Source: Synechococcus sp. MU1617 | Lineage (GTDB): Bacteria; Cyanobacteriota; Cyanobacteriia; PCC-6307; Cyanobiaceae | Reading direction: 5' to 3' | DNA length: 64,000 bases | NCBI RefSeq assembly: GCF_020514235.1 | Contig: NZ_VTLB01000002.1 | Coordinates: 496,001-560,000 of the forward strand | Shown: positions 16,837 to 26,047 of the stretch, in pieces | Layout of the letters: every line of letters begins with the position of its first letter | Position numbering within the stretch: position 1 is the stretch's first letter | The notes under the pieces: model-generated | Database searches by the model: none | Told to the model about the DNA's origin: nothing | What the model saw: only the letters and a program-made list of their open reading frames with translations | Position numbers and translations under genes: made by a program

Positions 16837-17667
16837 TTAGGCCTCCCGCCAGGTCATGGCGGTGGCCCAGTGCTCCTCAACGTTCAGATCCGGGCAGCGC
16901 TCCTGCACAGCCGTCACCAAAGGGGCGAAATGCCGGCCCAGGCGCTGAAGCACTTCCCGCGGCACCGACGTGGTGGCCTGACTGGCATTCACGCGGTGGC
17001 TCAAATCAGGGACGTGTTCCGGGATGCCGAGATACCGGCACAACTCTCGATGTGTCGCTGGTTTGAACAGGGTTTCGTACAGGCCGATGAAGATCTCCGA
17101 TTCAGCAAGTCCGCCCCGCACTGCATCGAGGGTTGCGGGGTAATCGTTTCGTGGAGATTCACGTTTGAGCAGCTTGAGGCTGGCTTTGTTCAGGTGCTCG
17201 ATTTCATGCGCGGGTGTGAGCAAACCACGCTTGCGCAGTTGCATGCGTTGTTGCGACAAGAACCGTTCCACTGGGTCGCGCATGATGAACACCGCCCGCG
17301 TTTTCACGTTCCGTTGCGCGAAGGCTTTCTGGATGCGCTGATAGCTTTCAGCGCTCAACCCGGCATAGGAGGGGGTGATGTCTCCTGTCAGGCGGATCTT
17401 GGCTGGCTTGAGCCGTGAGGCGAAGTAGTCGAAGTAGCGCTCGGGATTTGCGATGAATCGCGCCCGACGCCAGGTGCGCCACTTCAGTGGTGAGGGGCGC
17501 TTGGGCCTGAAGCCGGCAAACCGCTCCAGCTCGAGAGCATCGAAGACGTGGTACTCCTTGAGAAAACCAAAATCGGCGTCGCTACGGCGATGCAGTTGAT
17601 CGTGTAGCCAGGAGGTTCCTGCTTTCTGGGCACCAACGCCGAGCAGAAAGGTTGCGTCAGAGGCCAA
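16837..17667 (-). CDS. Sulfotransferase (heparan-type)
   Basis: 276 residues with LGVGAQKAGTSWLHDQL at residues 9-25 (PAPS loop KAGTS), KEYHVFD near 36 as in heparan N-/3-O-sulfotransferase-like proteins, and RAVFIMRDPVERFLSQQRM near 125 as the 3'-phosphate site. It differs from the convergent neighbour at 15971, so the two are not recent duplicates. It lies 24 nt downstream of kdsA on the same strand and may be in its transcript, which would link sulfation with a KDO-containing glycan; this link is inference. Confidence 0.86.
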   Translation of the reverse strand: MASDATFLLGVGAQKAGTSWLHDQLHRRSDADFGFLKEYHVFDALELERFAGFRPKRPSPLKWRTWRRARFIANPERYFDYFASRLKPAKIRLTGDITPSYAGLSAESYQRIQKAFAQRNVKTRAVFIMRDPVERFLSQQRMQLRKRGLLTPAHEIEHLNKASLKLLKRESPRNDYPATLDAVRGGLAESEIFIGLYETLFKPATHRELCRYLGIPEHVPDLSHRVNASQATTSVPREVLQRLGRHFAPLVTAVQERCPDLNVEEHWATAMTWREA

Positions 17668-17691
17668 GACGTTCTGCCCTTTGAACTCGCA

Positions 17692-18570
<879 letters not shown>

Positions 18571-18604
18571 CTACCCGCCTTCAATCCATTCGCTTCTGGG
18601 TGGA

Positions 18605-20413
18605 TCATCGGCGGCGGAAGATCCGTGCGTATTCACGGTTTGGATCCTCTTGATAGAGCACGTCGTAGTTGGAGAGATCAATGCCGTATTTGGTTAGTTT
18701 TTTGCCCGTGTCAAAGTCGACCAAATAATCGCCTGGTTGAGGTGTGTAGAGCTCCCCTTTCCCGATGCCGGCTTTGATGATGTAGCGCCGGGTGTCAATG
18801 TCGTAATACACAAGACGGTCGTAGGTCAGAGCTTTCATCTGATCGGAATGTTTGAACCATCCTTTGGAGTAGATGAGGTTGACGGTTTCGCCATTCTCTT
18901 TGGCGCGTTGTGTGATGGCTCTGGCTTCGTTCAGGGTTGTTCGCCATGAACGTTGTTTCCAGCTGATTAGTTGTGCGCGTTGTCGGAATGTGGCGGCTTG
19001 TCGATCTTCAATGTTCAGCAGCAGCAACGTGGTGCCGAGGGCAACAGCTTGAGCCTGACGACTGTTGATGCGTTGTTGCAGCTTCGGTGCCACAAGGCTT
19101 TCCCAGATCATCAAGATGTCGAGAACGGCAACAAACTGAATTGGCAGGCTCATGTAGTTGCTGCCTTCCAGGCCCACCAAGGCATACAGGGCAAACCCAT
19201 AGGCCAGTGCGGCAATGTTGAACCCATCGAGGGCGGTGACGTTGGCTTGTCTGCGACAGATCAGCCAGAATCGTATTGCGATGAAGCCCAGCAAGACGAT
19301 CATGCGAACATCCAGTGCCAGGACCGAAAAGCCCAGATGTGCGTCATAGCGCGGTACATCTGCGGCAAGGCTGGGAAGAGCACTGAGAATCGCAAACGAG
19401 GCCAGAAAGAACAGCGCCAGGCTGACGATTGCGATGTCCAACGCATAAGCCTCTCTCCATTGGGAGGGCTTGATCGATCCCCATGCTGGGCGGTTGGGTA
19501 TGGCTCCAAGGCCGCCGGCGATGAGCGTGTTTGCTGGAGGGATGACGGCCAGAAGCACGGCCGTGTCTTTGAAAAATGGGATAAACAGCGCGAAAAGTAG
19601 TGCGAGTCGACCGTTCCGAGGCTGGCCTGAGTCCAGGTAAATGCAGTAGTGATAGGCGTATAGCGCGAGCAGAAATGTGAGAAATCTCTCGCTGTATATG
19701 AATTGAAAATAGTTGTAAGCGGATGCACTTGTGAAGAGGAACAGAAGCGTTCCCATCAGGATGAGTGAAGCGCTAGTGCCGTTTTTCTTGATCCGTTCAA
19801 TCAGCTTGCAGCCCAGGATGATGGTGGCGATGAGTTCAAGGGCGCTCACCAGTGACCAGACCTTGGTGTAGGGCGTCACCCAGCTGAGGATGTGAAGATC
19901 TTGATGCGAAAGAGGAAAGAAGCGAAAGTCATTGCGTCCCATCGTTTCGTTGATCAGCCTTTCCCTGATGCTGAAATTGTTCAGGAGCTGGTCGTTGAGT
20001 ATCTCGTTATACCAAGTGAGAATTTCTTTATAGAACCAGCTGCTTTCCTGAATCATCAGCACCACATAAATTGTCAGGACAACCGTGACAACTGGATGTT
20101 GTTTGATGAAATCTGTGACCGCAAATGGCCAGGACTTTTGTGGCCCTGGTCTCTCGTCCTCTGTGCTGGTTTTGACGATTGAATGAATCAGCAGTCCAGC
20201 AAGAACAGCCAAAACAGCGATCCATCCCCCATGGGCGATGGCGTTGTATTGGCTCAGTAGAGATTCCCTTGTCGTTTCTGGAAGAGTGCTGAATCCGCTT
20301 GTGCCGGACTGAAGCCAAAGCGCCAGGCATGGGCTGATAATCAATGCGGTTCCAGACAGCGTTGACAGCCAGAAGGTCCAGCGTTGTTCAAAGACCGTGG
20401 TCGTGTCTCGCAT
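18605..20413 (-). CDS. Large polytopic membrane protein of unknown function
   Basis: 602 residues with roughly ten hydrophobic helices spread over residues 15-480, then a soluble C-terminal domain of about 120 residues rich in charged and aromatic residues (TRRYIIKAGIGKGELYTPQ). A large loop between the second and third helices (about 95-190) is hydrophilic. The layout (many helices and a terminal soluble domain) is reminiscent of GT-C type polyprenyl-sugar glycosyltransferases, but I see no certain catalytic motif. It is 46 nt upstream of kdsA on the same strand. It sits between kdsA and a kdsA fragment, suggesting insertion or duplication at this point, and its base composition is somewhat more AT-rich than its neighbours. 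Confidence 0.6.
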   Translation of the reverse strand: MRDTTTVFEQRWTFWLSTLSGTALIISPCLALWLQSGTSGFSTLPETTRESLLSQYNAIAHGGWIAVLAVLAGLLIHSIVKTSTEDERPGPQKSWPFAVTDFIKQHPVVTVVLTIYVVLMIQESSWFYKEILTWYNEILNDQLLNNFSIRERLINETMGRNDFRFFPLSHQDLHILSWVTPYTKVWSLVSALELIATIILGCKLIERIKKNGTSASLILMGTLLFLFTSASAYNYFQFIYSERFLTFLLALYAYHYCIYLDSGQPRNGRLALLFALFIPFFKDTAVLLAVIPPANTLIAGGLGAIPNRPAWGSIKPSQWREAYALDIAIVSLALFFLASFAILSALPSLAADVPRYDAHLGFSVLALDVRMIVLLGFIAIRFWLICRRQANVTALDGFNIAALAYGFALYALVGLEGSNYMSLPIQFVAVLDILMIWESLVAPKLQQRINSRQAQAVALGTTLLLLNIEDRQAATFRQRAQLISWKQRSWRTTLNEARAITQRAKENGETVNLIYSKGWFKHSDQMKALTYDRLVYYDIDTRRYIIKAGIGKGELYTPQPGDYLVDFDTGKKLTKYGIDLSNYDVLYQEDPNREYARIFRRR

Positions 20414-20416
20414 GGC

Positions 20417-20520
20417 CTAGCGAATGTCTTGATCGGGTTTGGGTTCGACCAGGTCGACGACCTTGGCCTGCAGAGCCTGGGTCAAGTCGAAGCTCAGAGG
20501 AAGGCCATCGCAGCTGCGTT
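20417..20520 (-). pseudogene. Remnant of a second kdsA copy
   Basis: On the minus strand the frame reads ...SCDGLPLSFDLTQALQ-AKVVDLV..., matching [16 protein letters not shown]...GQVVDLA of the intact kdsA. By eye about 37 of 48 bases agree over the best stretch (20467-20514), after which the remnant lacks roughly 40 bases and then resumes with the VVDL codons. It ends at a TAG and has no start of its own. Same orientation as kdsA. Confidence 0.65.
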
Positions 20521-20551
20521 GGAGGCATCTAAGCACCACTAATCTCCACCC

Positions 20552-22942
20552 ATGAGCTTTTTGGCCGGCCTCAACGACGCCCAGCGACGGGCTGTAGACC
20601 ATCACGAGGGGCCCCTGCTGGTGGTGGCAGGCGCTGGCAGTGGAAAAACGCGCGCCCTCACCCATCGGATTGCTCACTTGATCGGTGAGCACGGTGCTGA
20701 TCCCGCCCAGATCCTGGCGGTGACCTTCACCAACAAAGCCGCCCGCGAGATGAAGGAGCGGCTCGAGGTTCTCCTTGCGCAGCGTTTGGCCCAAAGCCAG
20801 TACGGCCAGCCCTGGAGCACCCTTCCACCAGTGGAGCAACGTCAGTTGCGTTCACGCATCTACCGGGAGGTGACCAAGGAGCTGTGGATCGGCACCTTCC
20901 ACGCTCTGTTTGCGCGGATGCTCCGCTACGACATCGACAAGTTCAAGGACGCCGAAGGACTCAGCTGGACAAAGCAGTTCTCGATCTACGACGAAGCGGA
21001 CGCCCAGAGCCTGGTGAAGGAGATCGTGACCCAGGAGCTGCAGTTGGATCCCAAGCGGTTCGAGCCCAAGAAGACCCGCTGGGCCATTAGCAATGCCAAG
21101 AACCAGGGTTGGCTGCCGGACCAGCTGGAGGCGAATGCCGAAGGCCAGCGGGGCAAGCTCACGGCCGATGTCTACCGGCGTTACCGCAAAGCCTTGGCGG
21201 CCAACAACGCTCTGGATTTCGACGATTTGCTGTTGCTGCCTGTGCAGTTGCTCCAGCAGAACGAGCAGGTGCGCAGCTACTGGCACCGCCGTTTTCGCCA
21301 TGTGCTCGTGGATGAATACCAGGACACCAACCGCACCCAGTACGACTTGATCAAGCTGCTGGTCACCGACGGCAAGGAGCCTCAGGATGTTGAGGACTGG
21401 TCAGGCCGCTCGGTTTTTGTAGTTGGTGACGCCGACCAGAGCATTTACAGCTTCCGAGCGGCTGACTTCACGATCCTGATGGGGTTCCAGGACGATTTCG
21501 GCGATCAGGCACCGGATGACTCCACCCGAACGATGGTGAAGCTGGAGGAGAACTACCGCTCCACCGCCACGATTCTCGAGGCAGCGAATGCCTTGATCGC
21601 CAACAACAGCGAACGGATCGACAAGGTGCTCCGTCCCACCCGCGGGGAAGGAGAGCTGATCACCCTCACCCGCTGTGACGACGAGATCGCCGAGGCGGAA
21701 GCCGTCGTGCACCGCATGCGCACGATGGAAGCCGCCAACCCCGAGTTGAGCTGGGGCGATATGGCGGTGCTGTATCGCACCAATGCCCAGTCCCGTGCGA
21801 TTGAGGAATCTCTGGTGCGCTGGGGCATCCCTTACATCGTTGTGGGGGGGCTGCGCTTCTACGACCGGCGTGAAATCAAGGATCTGCTGGCCTATTTGCG
21901 GCTGTTGGTGAATCCGGCTGACACCGTGAGCCTGCTGCGGGTAATCAATGTGCCCAAACGAGGCATCGGTAAGACCACGATTCAGCGCCTCACCGATGCG
22001 GCCAATCAACTGGGAATCCCGCTCTGGGATGTGGTGAGTGATCCCGAGGCGGTGCGCTCCCTCGGCGGCCGCTCCGCCAAGGGGCTTCTCCAGTTCTGTG
22101 AGCTGGTGAACGATCTGAAAGCCCGCAGCCGTGATGTAGCGCCATCGGAATTGATTCAGCAGGTGATGGAGAAGAGCGGCTACGTCAGTGAGTTGATTGC
22201 CGATGGCACCGATGAGGCTGATGAGCGGCGCCGCAACCTCCAGGAACTGGTCAATGCCGCTCTCCAGTACCAGGAGGAAAACGAGGAGGGTGACCTGGAG
22301 GGATTCCTGGCCACGGCGGCCCTCTCCAGCGATGCCGACAGCAAAGACACGGCGGCCGATCGCGTCACCTTGATGACCCTGCACAGCAGCAAGGGCCTCG
22401 AATTCCCTGTGGTGTGCTTGGTGGGTCTTGAGCAGGGATTGTTCCCCAGTTACCGATCCCTGGATGACCCGGCCTCGCTGGAGGAAGAACGCCGGCTTTG
22501 TTATGTGGGCATTACTCGAGCCAAGGAACGTCTGTTCCTCTCCCATGCCTGTGAGCGTCGTCTCTGGGGCGGCATGCGTGAAGCGGCGGTGCCTTCAGTG
22601 TTTCTCTCAGAGCTGCCGGAAGCCCTGATCCAGGGCGATATCCCGCAGACCGGTGGGGCGGCGCTCCGGCGTGAACGCCGCCTCGACCGGCTCACCCGGG
22701 TGGACCGCGACAAGCCGACATCGGCCCCCGCCAATGCTGTGCGTCGCCGGCAGGCCGGCCCTGCTCCAGGCCGCAGCTGGCAGGTCGGCGATCAGGTCAT
22801 CCACGCCAGCTTCGGGGTTGGTGAAATCACCCACACCTTCGGCAGCGGCGAGAAAGTGTCGATCGCGGTCAAGTTTGCGGGGATGGGCCCCAAGATCCTC
22901 GATCCGCGCCTGGCACCGATCGAACCCGTGACCACCGCTTAA
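20552..22942 (+). CDS. pcrA: UvrD/PcrA-type 3'-5' DNA helicase
   Basis: Superfamily 1 helicase for nucleotide-excision repair, mismatch repair and clearing of stalled forks. 796 residues with motif Ia/Walker A VVAGAGSGKTRALTHRI near 28, TFTNKAAREMKERL, motif II VDEYQDTNRTQYDL near 255, GDADQSIYSFRAAD near 295, motif IV/V YRTNAQSRAIEE and TLMTLHSSKGLEFPVV near 612, and motif VI YVGITRAKERL near 652. The C-terminal 60 residues (GDQVIHASFGVGEI) form the Tudor-like RNA-polymerase binding tail. It begins 35 nt after the kdsA remnant. It could equally be called uvrD; the family does not separate cleanly in cyanobacteria. Confidence 0.95.
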   Translation: MSFLAGLNDAQRRAVDHHEGPLLVVAGAGSGKTRALTHRIAHLIGEHGADPAQILAVTFTNKAAREMKERLEVLLAQRLAQSQYGQPWSTLPPVEQRQLRSRIYREVTKELWIGTFHALFARMLRYDIDKFKDAEGLSWTKQFSIYDEADAQSLVKEIVTQELQLDPKRFEPKKTRWAISNAKNQGWLPDQLEANAEGQRGKLTADVYRRYRKALAANNALDFDDLLLLPVQLLQQNEQVRSYWHRRFRHVLVDEYQDTNRTQYDLIKLLVTDGKEPQDVEDWSGRSVFVVGDADQSIYSFRAADFTILMGFQDDFGDQAPDDSTRTMVKLEENYRSTATILEAANALIANNSERIDKVLRPTRGEGELITLTRCDDEIAEAEAVVHRMRTMEAANPELSWGDMAVLYRTNAQSRAIEESLVRWGIPYIVVGGLRFYDRREIKDLLAYLRLLVNPADTVSLLRVINVPKRGIGKTTIQRLTDAANQLGIPLWDVVSDPEAVRSLGGRSAKGLLQFCELVNDLKARSRDVAPSELIQQVMEKSGYVSELIADGTDEADERRRNLQELVNAALQYQEENEEGDLEGFLATAALSSDADSKDTAADRVTLMTLHSSKGLEFPVVCLVGLEQGLFPSYRSLDDPASLEEERRLCYVGITRAKERLFLSHACERRLWGGMREAAVPSVFLSELPEALIQGDIPQTGGAALRRERRLDRLTRVDRDKPTSAPANAVRRRQAGPAPGRSWQVGDQVIHASFGVGEITHTFGSGEKVSIAVKFAGMGPKILDPRLAPIEPVTTA

Positions 22943-22967
22943 TCTCCCCAACAGCCATCCCCGGCCT

Positions 22968-23678
22968 GTGTCGACCATCAGCCAGCCGATTCCTATTTTC
23001 ATCGGCTACGACCCAAGAGAGAGGGCCGCCACCAACGTCCTGATCGACAGCCTGTACCAGAACAGCAGTGTTCCTCTGGCGATCACGCCGCTGGTGACCC
23101 CGCAGTTGGAGGCTCAAGGGTTGTTCAGGCGCGAACGGGACCCCAAGCAGAGCACAGCGTTTTCCTTCACGCGTTTTCTCGTACCCCATCTGATGGGGTA
23201 TCAGGGCTGGGCCCTGTTCATGGATTGCGACATGCTCTGCCGGGCCGACATCAAGGCGCTCTGGGATCAGCGCGATGACGCCTATGGCGCCATGTGCGTG
23301 CAGCACGAGCATGTGCCTGGGGAGACTGTGAAATTTCTCGGCGAGGTGCAGAGCCCCTACCCCAAGAAGAACTGGAGTTCCCTGATGCTGCTCAACTGCA
23401 GCCGCTGCACCAAACTCACGCCTGATTACGTGAACACGGCAACGGGGCTTGAGCTGCACCGCTTCCACTGGCTCGAGGGTGACCATGAGATCGGCGCCAT
23501 CCAGGGGGGCTGGAACCATCTAGTGGATGTGCAGGCTCCGCCGGAGTCCGAGCAGGCTGCCCCGATGCTGCACTGGACCCTGGGAGGCCCCTGGTTCCGC
23601 GAACAGCGCACCATGGGAGGCCCCCTGGCCGCTGAATGGTTCAGCGCCCGCGACGATGCAATGAAACTCTGGGATTGA
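22968..23678 (+). CDS. Putative glycosyltransferase (GT-A, GT8-like) paired with kdsB
   Basis: 236 residues starting at GTG 22968. The DxD-type metal motif is in ALFMDCDMLCRADI near residue 84, preceded by an N-terminal IFIGYDPRERAATNVLI strand-loop typical of GT8-like and DUF-type sugar transferases. A conserved-looking HWTLGGPWF closes the domain near 205. TGATG overlap with kdsB shows translational coupling and suggests that it handles KDO or the glycan carrying it; the enzymatic role is inference. Confidence 0.7.
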   Translation: MSTISQPIPIFIGYDPRERAATNVLIDSLYQNSSVPLAITPLVTPQLEAQGLFRRERDPKQSTAFSFTRFLVPHLMGYQGWALFMDCDMLCRADIKALWDQRDDAYGAMCVQHEHVPGETVKFLGEVQSPYPKKNWSSLMLLNCSRCTKLTPDYVNTATGLELHRFHWLEGDHEIGAIQGGWNHLVDVQAPPESEQAAPMLHWTLGGPWFREQRTMGGPLAAEWFSARDDAMKLWD

Positions 23679-24457
23679 TGGCGATTCGTAAGTGTGTGGT
23701 GGCCGTTCCGGCCCGGCTTCAGTCATCTCGACTGCCCAACAAGGTGTTGGCTGACATTGGTGGCAAACCAATGATCCAGCGTGTTCTGGAACGCTGCCGT
23801 GAGGCCAGCGGCGTTGAAGCGGTGGTGCTGTGCACCGATAGCGCCAAGCTTCAGACCTTGGCTGAGGGATGGGGGTTTCCGGTGCTGATGACCGCGGAAT
23901 CCTGCAACTCCGGTAGTGAGCGCATCGCTTCAGTGGCCCATCCATTGATGGCCTTGGGTTGGGGAGATGCGGTCCCCGTGGCCGAAGAGACCGCCGTGAT
24001 CAACGTTCAGGGCGATCAACCGTTCATCGATCCTGCCGTGATCGATGCCATGGCTGAGGAATTTCGGAGTCAGGATCCTGTGCCAGCAGTGGTTACTCCC
24101 GTTTACGGGCTGAAGCCTGAATCGGTGCACAACCCCAATGTCGTGAAAACGTTGCTGGCCCACGACGGCCGCGCCCTGTATTTCTCGCGCTCCGCCATCC
24201 CCCATGTGCGCGATGTGGCCGAGGCGGATTGGCATCAGCACACCACCTACTGGGGGCATGTGGGCATGTACGGCTTCCGGGGAGATGTGTTGGCCGCATG
24301 GGATCAGCTGCCGGCATCACCACTGGAGGATCTCGAACGCCTCGAGCAGCTGCGGCTGATCGAGGCTGGCCTTACTATCGCCACCTTCCGGGTTCAGGGC
24401 ACGTCGCTGTCGGTGGACACCGCCGAGCAGCTCGAACAGGCCCGGGCGATGGTCTGA
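23678..24457 (+). CDS. kdsB: 3-deoxy-manno-octulosonate cytidylyltransferase
   Basis: Activates KDO with CTP to CMP-KDO. The 259-residue protein has the nucleotide-binding N-terminus VPARLQSSRLPNKVLADIGG at residues 10-29, VLCTDS near 51, NVQGDQPFIDP near 109 (Mg ligand Asp) and YGFRGDVLAAW near 196. The ATG at 23678 overlaps the preceding TGA; upstream residues in the same frame belong to the GT8-like gene read out of frame. Convergent with kdsC, 10 nt apart. Confidence 0.96.
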   Translation: MAIRKCVVAVPARLQSSRLPNKVLADIGGKPMIQRVLERCREASGVEAVVLCTDSAKLQTLAEGWGFPVLMTAESCNSGSERIASVAHPLMALGWGDAVPVAEETAVINVQGDQPFIDPAVIDAMAEEFRSQDPVPAVVTPVYGLKPESVHNPNVVKTLLAHDGRALYFSRSAIPHVRDVAEADWHQHTTYWGHVGMYGFRGDVLAAWDQLPASPLEDLERLEQLRLIEAGLTIATFRVQGTSLSVDTAEQLEQARAMV

Positions 24458-24467
24458 CCTCTAAACC

Positions 24468-25019
24468 TCAATCGTTGCGGTCTTTCCAGCCGTCGCGGCG
24501 TAAGCGGCCCCAGCGTCCACGCCCCTGAAGGATGCGCTCCGCCAGCTCACGGACGGCCCCATGGCCGCCCTGACGGCGGAGCACCGCATCGGCACCGCGC
24601 CGGACGGGCCAACAGGCGTCGGCGGGTGCGAACAACAGTGCCACCACCGGCCTGACGGCCAGATCGTTGAGGTCATCGCCCACAAAGGCCGTTTGCTCGG
24701 CGCTAACTCCCAGTTCGTTTTGCAGGGCTGTGAGGGCCGCCGGCTTGTCCTTGATGCCGACAAGGCAATGGCTGATGCCCAGTTGCCGGGCACGCACCTC
24801 TGTCGCTCCTCCCTGGCCACCACTGAGGAAGGCGATATGAAGCCCCGCCTGTTGAAGCAGGCGGATCCCAAGACCATCGCGCACATCGAAGCGTTTGATC
24901 AGCTGCCCCTCGGCATCGAACCAGAGGCCTCCGTCGGTGAGGACGCCATCCACGTCCAGCACGAGCAGTTCAATTGATCTCAGGCGGCGCCGTAGCAACC
25001 ACCAGCGCAGTTTTTTCAC
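24468..25019 (-). CDS. kdsC: KDO-8-phosphate phosphatase (HAD family)
   Basis: Dephosphorylates KDO-8-phosphate. 183 residues with the HAD nucleophile motif LLVLDVDGVLTDGGLWFD near residues 18-35, FLSGGQGGATEVRA near 64, a lysine in the KPAAL segment near 87, and FVGDDLNDLAV near 105 as motif IV. The start is GTG 25019, which overlaps the kdsD stop (GTGA). The basic N-terminus (KKLRWWLLRRRLRS) is longer than usual and could be trimmed by a later start, but the overlap supports the GTG. Confidence 0.93.
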   Translation of the reverse strand: MKKLRWWLLRRRLRSIELLVLDVDGVLTDGGLWFDAEGQLIKRFDVRDGLGIRLLQQAGLHIAFLSGGQGGATEVRARQLGISHCLVGIKDKPAALTALQNELGVSAEQTAFVGDDLNDLAVRPVVALLFAPADACWPVRRGADAVLRRQGGHGAVRELAERILQGRGRWGRLRRDGWKDRND

Positions 25020-26029
25020 GCGAGACCGGCCTGAACCAGATCGTGCAGGCGCAGCAGGCCCATCAGTTGGTGCTCTTGATTCACCACGGGCAGCACGGAG
25101 ACGGGTTTTCGTCGGTTGTGTTCCATCTGCTCCAGAGCCTTCACCACCAAAACATCGGCCTTTGCTGTGATCGGATCGGCGGTCATCAGATCCTTTGCCG
25201 TTAATTGGCTCCAGGTTTCAGCGCCGTGATCCTGCAGGGCACGGCGCAGGTCGCCATCGGTGAGGATGCCCAGCAGGCTCCCCGGGCTGTCTGGGTTTTC
25301 AACCCAACCACTGCCGATGCCGTCGCGCGTCAGCCCGCCGATTACTTCGGGCAAGGGGGTATGGGGCTGAAAAGGATGCAGTTGGCTGGCGGGAACCATT
25401 AGGTCGGCGGCCGTGAGGGTCAGCTGCTTGCCCAGGGATCCGGCGGGGTGATTCAGGGCGAAATCCGCCGGTGAGATGCCGCGTCGTTCCATCCACACGG
25501 CTGCCAGGGCGTCCCCGATCGCCATGGCTACGGCTGTGCTGGCGGTGGGGGCCAGGTTTAGAGGACACACTTCCCGGTCCACACCGGCTTCCAGCACCAC
25601 GTCACTGCCGCGGGCCAAGGAGGAGTCAGCCCGTCCGACGATGGCGATCCGCCCGGTTCCCCGTCGGGTCAGGTGGGGCAGCACCTCCAGCAGTTCGGTG
25701 GTCTCTCCGCTATTGGAGAGCAGCAGACAGACGTCCTCGGCGGCCACCACACCCAGATCGCCATGGAGTGCATCGGTGGGATTGAGGAATAGGGCCATGA
25801 GCCCGATGGACGAGAACGTGGCTGCGATCTTGCGGGCCACGATTCCGCTCTTGCCCACACCAGTAATCACAAGCTTGGCCTTACGGTCTGCACAGCGCTC
25901 CAGCAGGGCCAGGGCGGCTTCCACCTGGTCGCTGCTCAAGCGTGCGGCAGCGGCAGCGATCGCTGAGGCTTCCTCCTCAAGGCAGCGGGTGAGTGCGGAC
26001 AAGGACTTGATCCGTGATGATCGGCCCAT
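25016..26029 (-). CDS. kdsD: Arabinose-5-phosphate isomerase
   Basis: Interconverts ribulose-5-phosphate and arabinose-5-phosphate, the KdsA substrate. 337 residues: an SIS domain at about 35-190 with VITGVGKSGIVARKIAATF near 54 and LLLSNSGETTELLEVLP near 102, then two CBS modules (about 210-330) ending GLLRLHDLVQAGL. Coupled to kdsC by a 4-nt overlap, so the two successive-pathway enzymes share a transcript. Divergent from the CCA-adding enzyme gene 18 nt away. Confidence 0.95.
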   Translation of the reverse strand: MGRSSRIKSLSALTRCLEEEASAIAAAAARLSSDQVEAALALLERCADRKAKLVITGVGKSGIVARKIAATFSSIGLMALFLNPTDALHGDLGVVAAEDVCLLLSNSGETTELLEVLPHLTRRGTGRIAIVGRADSSLARGSDVVLEAGVDREVCPLNLAPTASTAVAMAIGDALAAVWMERRGISPADFALNHPAGSLGKQLTLTAADLMVPASQLHPFQPHTPLPEVIGGLTRDGIGSGWVENPDSPGSLLGILTDGDLRRALQDHGAETWSQLTAKDLMTADPITAKADVLVVKALEQMEHNRRKPVSVLPVVNQEHQLMGLLRLHDLVQAGLA

Positions 26030-26047
26030 TCTCCTGCACGCCCTGCA

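Noticed and set aside
16831-17418. 195-codon open frame on the plus strand
   Set aside because: Antisense to a sulfotransferase with complete PAPS motifs.
21401-22546. 381-codon open frame antisense to the helicase gene
   Set aside because: No recognisable motif, and the helicase motifs on the other strand are complete.
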